Assembly (NCBI GenBank): GCA_030386875.1
Contig: CM059559.1
Coordinates: forward strand, 4,461,177 to 4,525,176
DNA from: Morinoia aosen
Lineage: Eukaryota; Arthropoda; Malacostraca; Amphipoda; Talitridae
Reading direction: 5' to 3'
Length of the DNA stretch: 64,000 bases
Shown one piece after another: positions 12,550 through 24,689 of the stretch. The position numbers were made by a program, and so were the translations under genes. The notes beneath the pieces are model-generated. The model worked only from the letters and a program-made list of their open reading frames with translations. It searched no databases and was not told the DNA's origin. Numbering within the stretch: the stretch's first letter is position 1; every line of letters begins with the position of its first letter.

Positions 12550-13213
12550 GTTTTAAAACCCCGCATCACTGCCCCCAGCTCCAGTCGTGCCCCTGTTGCA
12601 CATGACGCTCTGCCATGTGTTGCTGCTGCCACGTTGAGAAACTCCACATCCACTCTGGGCTCTCCTTTCCCGTGCATTCTTCTGCTCAATTAGTTCTGCC
12701 AGCTTCCTGCATGCTCCATTGCTTGTGCTCTTCCCTCAGCGGCAGCGCGTTCTCGCCTATCTTCCCTCTCTGTTCTGGTAATGCGAGCTGATCGTATCTC
12801 TCGCTCTGCCCTTCCACCCATAACCAATGTGTTCTTTTCTCGAGGTATGTGAACTCGTTCATTTTGGGGGTTTTAGCATGCTTTTCACGGATTTTTTCCC
12901 TCTTGTCTGTCCGAGAACTCGAAAAGATCTCTTTCCGAGAACCGATCGCGATCGTGTCTCGCTTTAGCAGTCAAGGGCTCTGGCTAACTGATCGAACGCT
13001 CGAAATTCACCTTAATGAGGTTACCACAGGTTCTCAGCCACCGACATCACTTCCCACTCTGCATTAAACGTGACCATGCTCATTATTCTCATGATAAAAA
13101 AAATAATACCGCAATAAAATTTTACTGAAGTGGTGGTTTTTGTTCATTAAGCGGGTCGATGTAACGGAGCACTAGGTTGGGGAACGACTCGAATAATTGC
13201 TTGCGATTTGTCT

Positions 13214-13566
13214 CCTCAGGGGGATACAAATATTGTATCTATGGGCATTAGCGCTCCCAGGGGGACTATGTGAGGGCCCAAGATAAAGGTAAGGTAGGCT
13301 TTCTTTATGTTGAAATAGAATAGCTTTTTGTTTTGTTACGGACCATTTTTTTCGGTTCACTGCTGTCCTGTTTTTCAGCTCCTACTACTTTCTTCTTCAA
13401 CTTTTATCTTGTTTTATGAACTCCATTCTCAAATTACTGTTTCGATGCGCCTTTAGCATAGATTCCGCTTTTCCTCAACTTCTTACTAAATGGTGCTTTC
13501 CTCTTTCCCATCTTTGGAACGCGTTTTTTGCGGTTAGGGAGGCTTAAACTAAGATCTAATCTAGTC
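13214..13566 (+). mobile_element. SINE-like copy, full length
   Basis: Head cctcagggggatacaaatat, tail actaagatctaatctag. Confidence 0.87.
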
Positions 13567-14451
13567 ATTTACTGCGCTCTCGTTACGTGGAAGCGTACGC
13601 CCATGGTAGTCCATTTTTTCTGCTCTGTAGAGTGCTTCAGAAATCGAGAACCGCTTTGCTGTTGGTGTGATGGAATCATACGAGTTACTGGCTCATTTTT
13701 TGCGCTTATGGGCTCGATTGAGATGCGGTGAAAGCCTCGGCAAACTGTGCAGGGGCGAGATTCCATAGTACCTGTGTTCGCGTGGTTGCCTTTCGGAGGT
13801 TGTCTCACGTTCAATATATAATAGTTTCGTTTGCAGGGTGCGTTAAACCATTTTTTAACACGCTTCCGTTTTTTCAATTTGTTTTTCTTCCAAAGAACTG
13901 AATAGATTACGTCACTTGCGATTAGTTCACCATAAGGCATTGGTGCTAACTGCTGCACTCCAACATTTCCAGTAAGTAATACCGGATCTCGGTTAACGTT
14001 TCACTGCTGACCTCATCATTTTATCATAGTTTCCTGAAATGTTAGTGATTCTAATGCTGGAACTTCCACGGTAATGGTCTTTGGTGCAACATTCTACTTC
14101 TCCAATTATTCAATGAAAATGAATTCACCTCCTACTACATGGAGAGCTTGGCTTCATGGTTTCTACCTGCGTGTGTTTATTTTTGTCCTCCAATATTACA
14201 AACAGAATATTTTTTCGTTGACGTCCGTCAGATTTTTTGCGCTTCTGAGCTTCTTCATTTATTTTTATGCTCATATCGTTTCAGTTCTATTCAAAAGTTA
14301 GTGTTACTCCAGGTGTACCATAAGGTATCATGAATTTATTTTCCGTAACATTTGATCATAGCGTTTCGTGCTGCTGTGTCATGAGTACTCGTCGAGTGTG
14401 ATCAAGCGAGACTCGGATCCAAGAATAAGCTGTCAGCATGACAGCGTATGG

Positions 14452-14800
14452 ACCCCTCAGAGGGATGCAATCCATACTATCCATGGGATTTAGCGCTCCC
14501 ACAAGGAATATGTGAGGTTTGAAGCAAAAGGTTAGGTAGGCCTTTTTTTGTTGAAATAAAATATTTTTTAATTTGTTACGGATCATCTTTTTTCAGTTTA
14601 CTGCTGCCCTATCTCTTAGCACTTATTACTTCCTTCTTCAATTTTTATCTTGTTTCACAAATTTTTTCTCGGCTCATTGTTTCTAGATTCCACGTTCCTT
14701 CAAGTTCATACTAAATGATGCCTTCTTCCTTCCTCTCTTTGGAACGCCTTTGTTGCTGTTGAGGAGGCTTAAACTAACATCTAAGTAAATCTAATGTAAT
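14452..14800 (+). mobile_element. SINE-like copy with 9-bp target duplication
   Basis: Head acccctcagagggatgcaat, tail ctaagtaaatctaatgtaat. Flanks AGCGTATGG (14443-14451) and AGCGTCTGG (14801-14809) match at 8 of 9. Confidence 0.85.
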
Positions 14801-14809
14801 AGCGTCTGG

Positions 14810-16520
14810 CGTTTACGTAGAGTTTGCGCACCAGGTGCCGCGTGCGGACTCGAATCCTGAGAATTATTTTGTGCTAACTTCAGGCGATGGTCGAGATGAT
14901 CCCATTCTGGTGGCCATTGCCGAGAGAGGCTTTCCGTTTCGGAATCTGAATCTGAAAGCCTTTCTGGGAACCGTGCGATCAGATTGTGATTGCATCCTCT
15001 CGTCCTTAGAGTTCCGAGAAATCGAGCTTTTCTAGTGCCTTTCTTCACTATAGGTGAATTTCTCCACTAGTTTGGATTTATATATCTTTCTTCATCTTCA
15101 GATTTCTGCTTCAAATGACGAAGTTGACTCCTTATTTCCGGAAATGTCATGTAAATCGAAGCCTTAGTCACCAGCAGAATGCCTAAATTGTCCACCTTTA
15201 CGTTAAATATCTTTTCGCTGACGCTTTGAAATACTCGGTGGCCGGTCTCCGGAGCTAAATTTACGAGGCCTGTAACGCCCCATTTCGGCTGCCCAACACC
15301 CATTTCTAGCGCATAAAACTCGCCAATAACACAAGGAACGCTCCCCGGCGTCACCTATTGATGTTAATTTCGTGAAAGTTAGAAGCGCTAAGCATTATCA
15401 TGAACGTGGCAGTTATCCATTAACATTAGTTCAGATTATTTTCATTTATGAGGTGGCACTGTGTTGATATCGACGGTGCGACACCTACAGCAGCGCTGCT
15501 TATGTTACAAGAGTCGTGCTTTAGGGCTTTGAACTTCGATGCGTTAGCCCTTTACGAGTTGGCTGGAATGTATGTTGGGACGACCATCACATTTTTTCAT
15601 CGCAGTTACTCGATGCAATTATGTGTTCCAAGAAACCGGTTTTATTGCCTTTGGCCCATATCCAGCTATATAGATTAGGATGTTGGCCTAAATTTTGTGC
15701 GGGGATTCTTTTTTAATACTACTGCGATTTGCATACGCAATAAAATTTTTCTTAATAGATTTTAAGATTGGCTACCGTTGTCGTGTTGCGTATGGTTTTC
15801 TAGCGAGAATTATTGAACATATTCTGCTCTGTGAACAAGTTTATTTTTTTATTTCTTATTGATTTTTCTCACAGCCATTTATTCTGAACCTCATCAACTT
15901 GTTTCTCATTACTGCTGATTGCTGCTATCGTGGCATAGTATCAGACTAATTCTTCCCTACTGCATACCGTAACATTTTGTGCCCTTCAGTTTGATTTCAT
16001 CACTATGACATATGTGATTCAATATCACGTCTACATCTGATGTTATTGCGAAAGGTACACCAACTGCCACAAGCTACCTAAAAGAAGTACGTTTTATGTT
16101 CGAATATTTACTCACTTTTATTGAGTCTGTCGACATGAATTTATCGATCACGGGCATGCAAAATCCACAGTTATTGCGCGATAACTTCACCCGGCGGTCA
16201 GTATGCGGATGCTGAAGCAGACAAGATAATTCCAGGAGTGATCATAGCTCAGCCTGACTACCACGAGACCCCAGGTAGGCACAACATGCGGCCTTACAAG
16301 AAGCGATCTCTCCCCTTCTCTCGCATGTTAATGCTGTTTATGAGGGTGCTGGAAGTACCGTGCAGTACTTCACCGCTCGGTCGGTACCCGACGCGCCGTT
16401 CTTACTGCCTGCAGAACGAGGCTGAGCAGCGACTCTTCTGCACTCCGACATTTGTGCTATTTATGCGAGTTCACCGATGCATCACCAAGCCGCCAGCGCA
16501 GAATGAGAGTTACATGCTTG
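14810..16520. other. Unannotated sequence
   Basis: Short open frames on both strands (for example 15067-15354, minus) match nothing I know and lack splice-site support. Confidence 0.35.
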
Positions 16521-16531
16521 AATAACGCTGC

Positions 16532-16558
16532 TGCCCCTGCTGCTGCTGCTGCTGCTGG
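16532..16558 (+). repeat. (CTG)n microsatellite
   Basis: About eight CTG units. Shorter GCTGCTG runs occur at 25360 and 25463. Confidence 0.9.
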
Positions 16559-16663
16559 TGTGACCAGACCGTCCGACTTGCTCGCTTCTCTACCACGTGT
16601 ATAATGAGACTTTCCTGCACTTCAACATAGAACTGGCACTTCTGTTGGAACGTTCTTAATTGT

Positions 16664-17790
16664 TGAGCGCTGGGTACCTGCGAGTTAATCACTGAGCACC
16701 TGCGAGTTGAGAGCGCTGGGCACCACCGAGTTGAGAGCGCTGGGCACCACCGAGTTGAGAGCGCTGGGCACCTGCGAGTTGAAAGCGCTGGGCACCACCG
16801 AGTTGAGAGCGCTGGGCACCACCGAGTTGAGAGCGCTGGGCACCACCGAGTTAAGAGCGCTGGGCACCACCGAGTTGAGAGCGCTGGGCACCACCGAGTT
16901 GAGAGCGCTGGGCACCACCGAGTTGAGAGCGCTGGGCACCACCGAGTTGAGAGCGCTGGGCACCACCGAGTTGAGAGCGCTGGGCACCTGCGAGTTGAGA
17001 GCGCTGGGCACCTGCGAGTTGAGAGCGCTGGGCACCTGCGAGTTGAGAGCGCTGGGCACCACCGAGTTGAGAGCGCTGGGCATCACCGAGTTGAGAGCGC
17101 TGGGCACCACCGAGTTGAGAGCGCTGGGCACCACCGAGTTGAGAGCGCTGGGCACCACCGAGTTGAGAGCGCTGGGCACCTGCGAGTTGAGAGCGCTGGG
17201 CACCTGCGAGTTGAGAGCGCTGGGCACCTGCGAGTTGAGAGCGCTGGGCACCTGCGAGTTGAGAGCGCTGGGCACCTGCGAGTTGAGAGCGCTGGGCACC
17301 TGCGAGTTGAGAGCGCTGGGCACCTGCGAGTTGAGAGCGCTGGGCACCTGCGAGTTGAGAGCGCTGGGCACCTGCGAGTTGAGAGCGCTGGGCACCTGCG
17401 AGTTGAGAGCGCTGGGCACCTGCGAGTTGAGAGCGCTGGGCACCTGCGAGTTGAGAGCGCTGGGCACCTGCGAGTTGAGAGCGCTGGGCACCTGCGAGTT
17501 GAGAGCGCTGGGCACCTGCGAGTTGAGAGCGCTGGGCACCTGCGAGTTGAGAGCGCTGGGCACCTGCGAGTTGAGAGCGCTGGGCACCTGCGAGTTGAGA
17601 GCGCTGGGCACCTGCGAGTTGAGAGCGCTGGGCACCTGCGAGTTGAGAGCGCTGGGCACCTGCGAGTTGAGAGCGCTGGGCACCTGCGAGTTGAGAGCGC
17701 TGGGCACCTGCGAGTTGAGAGCGCTGGGCGCCTGCGAGTTGAGAGCGCTGGGCGCCTGCGAGTTGAGAGCGCTGGGCGCCTGCGAGTTGA
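16664..17790 (+). repeat. 24-bp minisatellite, about 47 units
   Basis: Unit gagcgctgggcacctgcgag plus ttga. Two main variants differ at cacctgcgag versus caccaccgag. The second dominates the left third; the first makes up most of the right part. The AGCGCT palindrome recurs. Twenty-four is a multiple of 3, so RALGTCEL (plus) and VPSALNSQ (minus) repeats are open; I see no start context or flanking coding signal that makes either a gene. Confidence 0.97.
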
Positions 17791-19159
17791 GCTTGTTTGC
17801 TGCAACTTGAACTTACAACACTTAAATCATGTTGGTCAAGTTGATATAAGCTTCATTATACGACCGCTCTCGATGAGCAGTGCAGATTTGATTTCTGATA
17901 CTTATATTCCCACAATATTTGGTGTTTGATATTTATAAATCTCGTACCATGAAAAAAAATCTTTGCGTTTAGAAATGATTTTTTTTTTTGCGTTAAATAA
18001 GTTTCAAGACACTTGCTACAACTCTTTGCACGTGTTGCGTAAACTTCAAGCTTCATGGAATAGAACTTTCACAATGTTATTCAATTCTGGAGGCCAAAAT
18101 TCCATCGTGGAACACTTACGGGGCCAGAACGGCGCATTACAGACGGAGCTGCATGCTTCGATAGCGCTGGGGCCCTCCAGCCCCCGCTGATGCCCGCAAA
18201 AAAAACCGAAGAACCTACGCAGGAGCCAATGAAGCCTGACAGCATATTAATGGCACTGTGCTTGCTTCGACTCGCGTTCCTCCTCCTGCTCTACCTGTGT
18301 GCTGTCAAAGCTGTTATGTCGCTGCTGTTTGTTCCAGTTTTGTTTTAGTGTATCGGGAGCTAATGATTTTTGGGTATGTTATTGTTTCTTCTGTGGCATC
18401 TTGTTCTTTCCTCTCGTGTTTTGTCTTACCGTGTATATATTCTTATGGGTATATTCGGTCGTGCGTATTTTCCTTTTTTCCAGTTTATCTGGTTTTCTTC
18501 GTAATATTTTCTCTTAGTTTATTTTTTCTTGTGGATTTTTTACTCGAGTAATTTTTTCCCCATTTGCGGAAGGCTATTTATCCGTGAGGGCATTAGATCG
18601 TGCTGCCATTTCCTAGTGAATGTTCACTTTGAGACGAAGGTGAAATTTCACAAAGGAGGAAAAGCATCATTGCCTCACTGGTTGCTGAAACTCGTACTGA
18701 AGGCCAAATTAGCAACCCCACTTCTGTAAATTAGCACACTTGGGTTGATTGAGAATGAAAAGATATTTTATTTTGGACCCGGGAAGACGAACAACTTCAC
18801 CTCTTCTCGAAGTACTCTCATCGGAGAGTGGGAAGCGCCATCATGGCACCCCTATGTCATCTAGGTGCTCATGCGAGCTCCATAATTCCATATCAAAACT
18901 TTTAGACATTCGTATCCAAAGCTTTATTTTAAGTAAGGGATAGTGTGTCCGAGTGATGTGAAAACTAACCTGAAAACCTCGTAAGGCGGTTAGGTTCACT
19001 ATCTCACACCCGATTTTTACCACCGAATTGAAGTTAGTGTACACTTGTTCACCCAATGCACCCAAAGCCATGTGTATGTGGTGTTCTTGGTCAGAGAGTT
19101 TATCTTTCTCTCTCTTATAAGGTTCCTCAGCTTATTGCTCTTGTGCTAATTTCTTGGGC
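17791..19159. other. Unannotated sequence
   Basis: A/T-rich with pyrimidine runs. No gene or element end seen. Confidence 0.4.
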
Positions 19160-19173
19160 TTGAGTGTTGAAGT

Positions 19174-19532
19174 ACCCTCAGGGGGATACAACTATTGTAT
19201 CTATGGGAATTGGCGCTCCCAGGGGGACTATGTGAGGGCCTGAGCTAAAGGTTAGGTAGGCATCCTTTTTGTTGTAATAAAATAGGTTTTTGTTTTGTTA
19301 CGGACCATCTTTTTTCGGTTCACTGCTGTCGTGTTTTTCAGCACCTACTACTTTCTTCTTCAACTTTTTTCTTGTTTCATGAGAACTTCTTTCCTAGCTT
19401 ACTGTTTCTGTGCACCTTATACATAGATTCCGCGTTCTCTCAACTCCATACTAAATGGTGCCTTCCTCTTTCCTCTCTTGGAACATCTTTGTCGTGGTTA
19501 AGGGAGGCTAAAACTTTCTTATATTATAATAA
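19174..19532 (+). mobile_element. SINE-like retroposon, reference copy with 14-bp target duplication
   Basis: 359 bp. Starts (a)ccctcagggggatacaact, then a 5' head with two hairpins (GATACAA-cta-TTGTATC and TGGGA...TCCCA). Downstream marks are gagggcc, gttaggtaggc, ttgttacggaccatc, ttcggttcactgctgtc, ttcttcttcaactttt and ctccatactaaatggtgcct. The tail is taa/taatc-rich. TTGAGTGTTGAAGT flanks both sides (19160-19173, 19533-19546). Target duplications of varied length, A/T-rich tails and 5'-truncated sister copies fit LINE-driven retroposition. I see no clear tRNA A/B boxes, so this could be an unusual SINE or the 3' end of a LINE. Confidence 0.88.
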
Positions 19533-19574
19533 TTGAGTGTTGAAGTTTTGCTTCTCAATTGATTATTTTGGCCT

Positions 19575-19895
19575 TGGCGCTCTCTGGGGGAAGATATGAG
19601 CTTCTAAACTTGAGTTACGTCAATCTTTCTTCAGTTGAAATAGGCTAGGTTTTGTGTTTTGTTACGAACTGTCCTGTTCACTTCTACCATTTTTTTTGCT
19701 CCTGTGACTTTTTTCTTCCCCTTTCATTTTCTTTCATTAGCTTCATTCAATCTTACTGTTCTATGCACTAGATATTGGGATGCACTTTGTCCATAGATAC
19801 CTCCATCCGGTAATTTCACACTAAATGAGACCTTCCTTTTTTCTATCTAGGGAACTCCATAAATCTGGAGAGGCTTGAAATAGCTCTTAATATAA
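19575..19895 (+). mobile_element. SINE-like copy, old and 5'-incomplete
   Basis: Keeps cttggcgctctctggggga, ttgttacgaactgtcctgtt and a 3' aggcttgaaatagctc. It is much more diverged than its neighbour at 19174. Confidence 0.7.
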
Positions 19896-20270
19896 TGTTA
19901 CCGAACTTCATTTTGATATATGAACATTATTGAAACTGTGACGGCATGGGATTCGAAACAGATATTCCGAATGACTATTCGATTAGGAGCACAGTACATT
20001 AAACAAGCTCTTATTACTTTCTGTAGCTCTTTTCAGTTATATTCTCCCATCTATCCTCCTCTCATTTCACTTCTCCCCATCTCCCTCCCCTTGTCTGCTC
20101 CCCCCCCCCCGTGCCCAGGGCCTGCCCCCCGTCACGGGGCCTGGTCCCCACGCTGGCGTGACTGTTGTCCCCCACGCTCCGCTGCCCCGGCGCTGCTCGC
20201 TTGCCCCCATCCGTAACTGCTGCTGCTTTGCTCTCTGTTTCCCAGGCAGCGTTCCTGCGGCCGTTCTCGG

Positions 20271-22214
20271 TTGTCCTCTAGCTGTGAGGCTGGTGGCATT
20301 TGTTGGTGTTCTCTTGTTAACTTCTCTGCTGCCATGAACTTCTCCATTGTCCTCTAGCTGTGAGGCTGGTGGTATTTGTTGGTGTTCTCTTGTTAACTTC
20401 TCTGCTGCCATGAACTGCTCCATTGTCCTCTAGCTGTGAGGCTGGTGGCATTTGTTGGTGTTCTTTTGTTAACTTCTCTGCTGCCATCAACTGCTCCATT
20501 GTCCTCTAGCTGTGAGGCTGGTGGTATTTGTTGGTGTTCTCTTGTTAACTTCTCTGCTGCCATGAACTGCTCCATTGTCCTCTAGCTGTGAGGCTGGTGG
20601 CATTTGTTGGTGTTCTCTTGTTAACTTCTCTGCTGCCATGAACTTCTCCATTGTCCTCTAGCTGTGAGGCTGGTGGTATTTGTTGGTGTTCTCTTGTTAA
20701 CTTCTCTGCTGCCATGAACTGCTCCATTGTCCTCTAGCTGTGAGGCTGGTGGCATTTGTTGGTGTTCTTTTGTTAACTTCTCTGCTGCCATGAACTGCTC
20801 CATTGTCCTCTAGCTGTGAGGCTGGTGGTATTTGTTGGTGTTCTCTTGTTAACTTCTCTGCTGCCATGAACTGCTCCATTGTCCTCTAGCTGTGAGGCTG
20901 GTGGCATTTGTTGGTGTTCTCTTGTTAACTTCTCTGCTGCCATGAGCTTCTCCATTGTCCTCTAGCTGTGAGGCTGGTGGCATTTGTTGGTGTTCTCTTG
21001 TTAACTTCTCTGCTGCCATGAACTGCTCCATTGTCCTCTAGCTGTGAGGCTGGTGGCATTTGTTGGTGTTCTCTTGTTAACTTCTCTGCTGCCATGAACT
21101 GCTCCATTGTCCTCTAGCTGTGAGGCTGGTGGTATTTGTTGGTGTTCTCTTGTTAACTTCTCTGCTGCCATGAACTTCTCCATTGTCCTCTAGCTGTGAG
21201 GCTGGTGGCATTTGTTGGTGTTCTCTTGTTAACTTCTCTGCTGCCATGAACTTCTCCATTGTCCTCTAGCTGTGAGGCTGGTGGTATTTGTTGGTGTTCT
21301 CTTGTTAACTTCTCTGCTGCCATGAACTTCTCCATTGTCCTCTAGCTGTGAGGCTGGTGGCATTTGTTGGTGTTCTCTTGTTAACTTCTCTGCTGCCATG
21401 AACTGCTCCATTGTCCTCTAGCTGTGAGGCTGGTGGCATTTGTTGGTGTTCTCTTGTTAACTTCTCTGCTGCCATGAACTTCTCCATTGTCCTCTAGCTG
21501 TGAGGCTGGTGGTATTTGTTGGTGTTCTCTTGTTAACTTCTCTGCTGCCATGAGCTTCTCCATTGTCCTCTAGCTGTGAGGCTGGTGGCATTTGTTGGTG
21601 TTCTCTTGTTAACTTCTCTGCTGCCATGAGCTTCTCCATTGTCCTCTAGCTGTGAGGCTGGTGGCATTTGTTGGTGTTCTCTTGTTAACTTCTCTGCTGC
21701 CATGAACTTCTCCATTGTCCTCTAACTGTGAGGCTGGTGGCATTTGTTGGTGTTCTCTTGTTAACTTCTCTGCTGCCATGAACTTCTCCATTGTCCTCTA
21801 GCTGTGAGGCTGGTGGCATTTGTTGGTGTTCTCTTGTTAACTTCTCTGCTGCCATGAACTTCTCCATTGTCCTCTAGCTGTGAGGCTGGTGGCATTTGTT
21901 GGTGTTCTCTTGTTAACTTCTCTGCTGCCATGAACTTCTCCATTGTCCTCTAGCTGTGAGGCTGGTGTCATTTGTTGGTGTTCTCTTGTTAACTTCTCTG
22001 CTGCCATGAACTTCTCCATTGTCCTCTAGCTGTGAGGCTGGTGGCATTTGTTGGTGTTCTCTTGTTAACTTCTCTGCTGCCATGAACTTCTCCATTGTCC
22101 TCTAACTGTGAGGCTGGTGGCATTTGTTGTTTTCATGTTAACTTCTCTGTTGCCATGAACTGCTCAATTGTCCTCTAACTGTGAGGCTGGTGGCATTTGT
22201 TGTTCTCAAGTTAA
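20271..22214 (+). repeat. 76-bp minisatellite, about 25 units
   Basis: Unit begins ttgtcctctagctgtgaggc and contains gttaac and ctgctgccatgaac. Divergence is low in the middle; the last two units are shorter and more diverged. Each unit holds a minus-strand ATG that opens a 60-codon frame into the next unit, which produces a ladder of overlapping small ORFs. Confidence 0.97.
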
Positions 22215-22702
22215 CACGTTTTCCGCGTATTGGGCCACATTTGTACCATTCGATAAGTTGCTCATTCACGTACCGGTATAAATGAATGACATTTCAGGTT
22301 TCGTGATCTTTTTAAAAAATAACTTGTCATACGGTGGAATGTTATCGCGCAATTGCATTTTCATATTTCTTAGGAAAGTTGAAAATGTATTCGAGCAGTA
22401 AAGTCGATTTCCGAGTTCTGCTACTTACGTATAACCCAACCAAACTAACTGTTAACAGCCGCGGAAACGTGGTGAACGTGTGAACTTTTCTTCTAACGTT
22501 GGTTGTCCTTCCCTCGTTTGACTAAGCGCAGTGTTCACTTTTTGATTATCTTCTTTTTTCCATGTCCTTACTTTTATTACTCTCTTGCTAAGTTTTTTTA
22601 TCGAAGTCTTTGTGTTTTGCTCCTCAGTTTGTTATCTTAGTGTATAATGTATTGCTCATTGTTAATTTGCGACCTTTTGAACTTTTTATTGTGGGAATTT
22701 TT

Positions 22703-23070
22703 CCCCTTAGGGGGATACAACTATTGTATCTATGGGAATTAGTGCTCCCAGGGGAACCATGTGAGGGCCCGAGCTAAAGGTTAGGTAGGCTTCCTTTTTG
22801 TTGTAATAAAATAGGTTTTTGTTTTGTTACGGACCATCTTTTCTCGGTTCACAGCTGTCCTGTTTTCAGCACCTACTACTTTCTTCAACTTTTTTCTTGT
22901 TTCATGAACTTCTTTCCTAGCTTACTGTTTCTGTGCACCTTGTGCATTGATTCCGCGTTCCCTCAACTCCATACTAAATGATGCCTTCCTCTTTCCTCTT
23001 TTAGAACATCTTTGTCGTGGTTAAGGGAGGCTAAAACTTTCTTATATAATAATATTAATAATAATAATGA
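22703..23070 (+). mobile_element. SINE-like copy with 13-bp target duplication
   Basis: Head ccccttagggggatacaact, tail (taa)n. Flanks TGTGGGAATTTTT (22690-22702) and TGTGGGATTTTTT (23071-23083) match at 12 of 13. Confidence 0.87.
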
Positions 23071-23722
23071 TGTGGGATTTTTTTTGCGCTGGCTTTTGAA
23101 TTAGTACATCAACTTCGTTTACATGGGTCTCTTACTTTGTTAAATATGACCTTGCAAAAATACGTTTTGAAGTGGCATGTCTGTTTACTGAACTGCAAAA
23201 GATATTCAAATGCATACCAACGTATGAATTTTGATTCGCACCTTGTATTCGTCGTATATTTTTCTTCAGTCTTCTTCATCGAAGAACAGACCTAGAGGCC
23301 GGCGTAATGACTTAGCCTCTCATTGCCTAAAGCGCGTTATTTTTTGCATCCAGTATTACGGATTTATATAGTAGTAGGTAATAAGTTGCGGAGCTATACA
23401 GGTATATAATTTTAGTTCTAATTTTTGTGTAATAAGATGATCTAGAATCGTCTTTTGCGGTACCTTTGGTGTAATTCATGCATGGATCGAACAGGGGAGA
23501 TGCTGTAAAACGGGATGTTTTATTCTGCCTGAAAATTAACTGAGCGTTTGGATAGTTGTGATAAATATGTACTATGTAGATATGCTCTTGGCTCTTCGAG
23601 ACAGCGATTGATGATGTTTTTCTTAGCAGGAAGGCTTTGCTTTTACCGTTGAATTGACACTGAATTTTTCAAACCATTTCTGTTGGCGTAGCGTTGCTGC
23701 TGAAAGCATAAGTTCGTCCAAG

Positions 23723-23838
23723 TCGACTTGGTTACACTACGCATTGTTTTTCAGGAGCTTAGATAAAAAATTACCTTTTTTCTTACGAGATCGGAAAGTT
23801 TTGGCCTGATAAAACAGCGCATAGTGTAGCCAAGTCGA
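23723..23838. mobile_element. Short inverted-repeat element, about 116 bp
   Basis: TCGACTTGGTTACACTACGC at the left and, reversed, TCGACTTGGCTACACTATGC at the right, each followed by ttgtttt or ctgtttt. Central part is A/T-rich. Probably a small MITE; target duplication not clear. Confidence 0.7.
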
Positions 23839-23897
23839 TGTGAAAAAATCGTACTCGAGATCTACCAGCAATACTGCTACAGCGACGCGAATTACTT

Positions 23898-24040
23898 TTA
23901 AATCCGGCTCGTGGGAATTGCTTTTAAATTGATTTTTTTAAGCCGGCTCTTGTGAATGGCTTTTAAAATTATTTTTATAAAGCCGGCTTTTGGGAGATAC
24001 TTTTCAATTGAATTCCTTTTAAATCCTGCTCTTGCAAAAC
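23898..24040 (+). repeat. Imperfect tandem repeat of about 46 bp, three units
   Basis: Units share aa(g/t)ccggct, then gcttttaaat and an A/T-rich tail. Confidence 0.6.
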
Positions 24041-24191
24041 GTAAGAAACGTGGGATTACAATGATGTTCAGAACCTCTGGAGTAGGTGCACGATACGGTC
24101 CCTAGCGCCCTATCCATGGTAGGTATCCCACCTGCCACGTGGAGCCCCGCATGGTGAGGTTCCCTGCTACCTACAGCGGGGTGGGGCATTG

Positions 24192-24601
24192 CTGCTCGTT
24201 GCGCGCATTTTCAAAAGCCTTAGTTGACTAATCTGTTCGTTGCGCGCATTTTCAGAAGGTTGAGTTGACTAGTCTGTTCGTTGCGCGCAATTTCAAAAGC
24301 TTTAGTTGACTAATCTGTTCGTTGCGCGCATTTTCAGAAGGTTGAGTTGACTAGTCTGTTCGTTGCGCGCAATTTCAAAAGCTTTAGTTGACTAATCTGT
24401 TCGTTGCGCGCATTTTCAGAAGGTTGAGTTGACTAGTCTGTTCGTTGCGCGCAATTTCAAAAGCTTTAGTTGACTAATCTGTTCGTTGCGCGCATTTTCA
24501 GAAGGTTGAGTTGACTAGTCTGTTCGTTGCGCGCAATTTCAAAAGCTTTAGTTGACTAATCTGTTCGTTGCGCGCATTTTCAGAAGGTTGAGTTGACTAG
24601 T
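24192..24601 (+). repeat. 82-bp dimeric repeat (41 + 41), five dimers
   Basis: Exactly ten 41-bp monomers. All begin ctg(t/c)tcgttgcgcgca. Two types alternate strictly: one with atttcaaaagctttag...taat, the other with ttttcagaaggttgag...tagt. TTGCGCGCAA is palindromic in the first type. This is a small higher-order repeat. Confidence 0.95.
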
Positions 24602-24632
24602 CTTGTATTGTCTTTTTCAACCTCCTATTTAG

Positions 24633-24681
24633 CTCAAGAGAGAGGTTGGCGTACCGTGCGTGCTACGGCCCTCTTGCTTGA
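24633..24681 (+). other. Long imperfect hairpin after the 82-bp repeat
   Basis: CTCAAGAGAGAGG pairs with CCCTCTTGCTTGAG across a 22-nt spacer. It may be the end of an unidentified element. Confidence 0.5.
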
Positions 24682-24689
24682 GTGTCTGT

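Noticed and set aside
10387-12689. Three overlapping minus-strand frames of 639-763 codons
   Set aside because: They are the three phases of one 37-bp unit. The flanking non-repeat parts show no known domain.
13569-13958. Minus-strand open frame of 129 codons
   Set aside because: No recognisable domain, and it overlaps the edge of a SINE-like copy. Composition looks like chance.
14801-14860. A tRNA-like stretch with ggactcgaatcc resembling a B box
   Set aside because: No A box at the right spacing and no acceptor or anticodon stem. The start of the stretch is the target duplication of the SINE-like copy at 14452.
20132-22095. A ladder of 60-residue minus-strand peptides every 76 bp, resembling a multigene peptide cluster
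   Set aside because: Each frame simply runs from the ATG in one unit to the stop two or three units on. No signal peptide, splice or processing pattern.
24192-24601. Possible CRISPR-like array (regular repeats of 41 bp)
   Set aside because: There are no unique spacers; the whole monomer repeats. The context is a eukaryotic genome.
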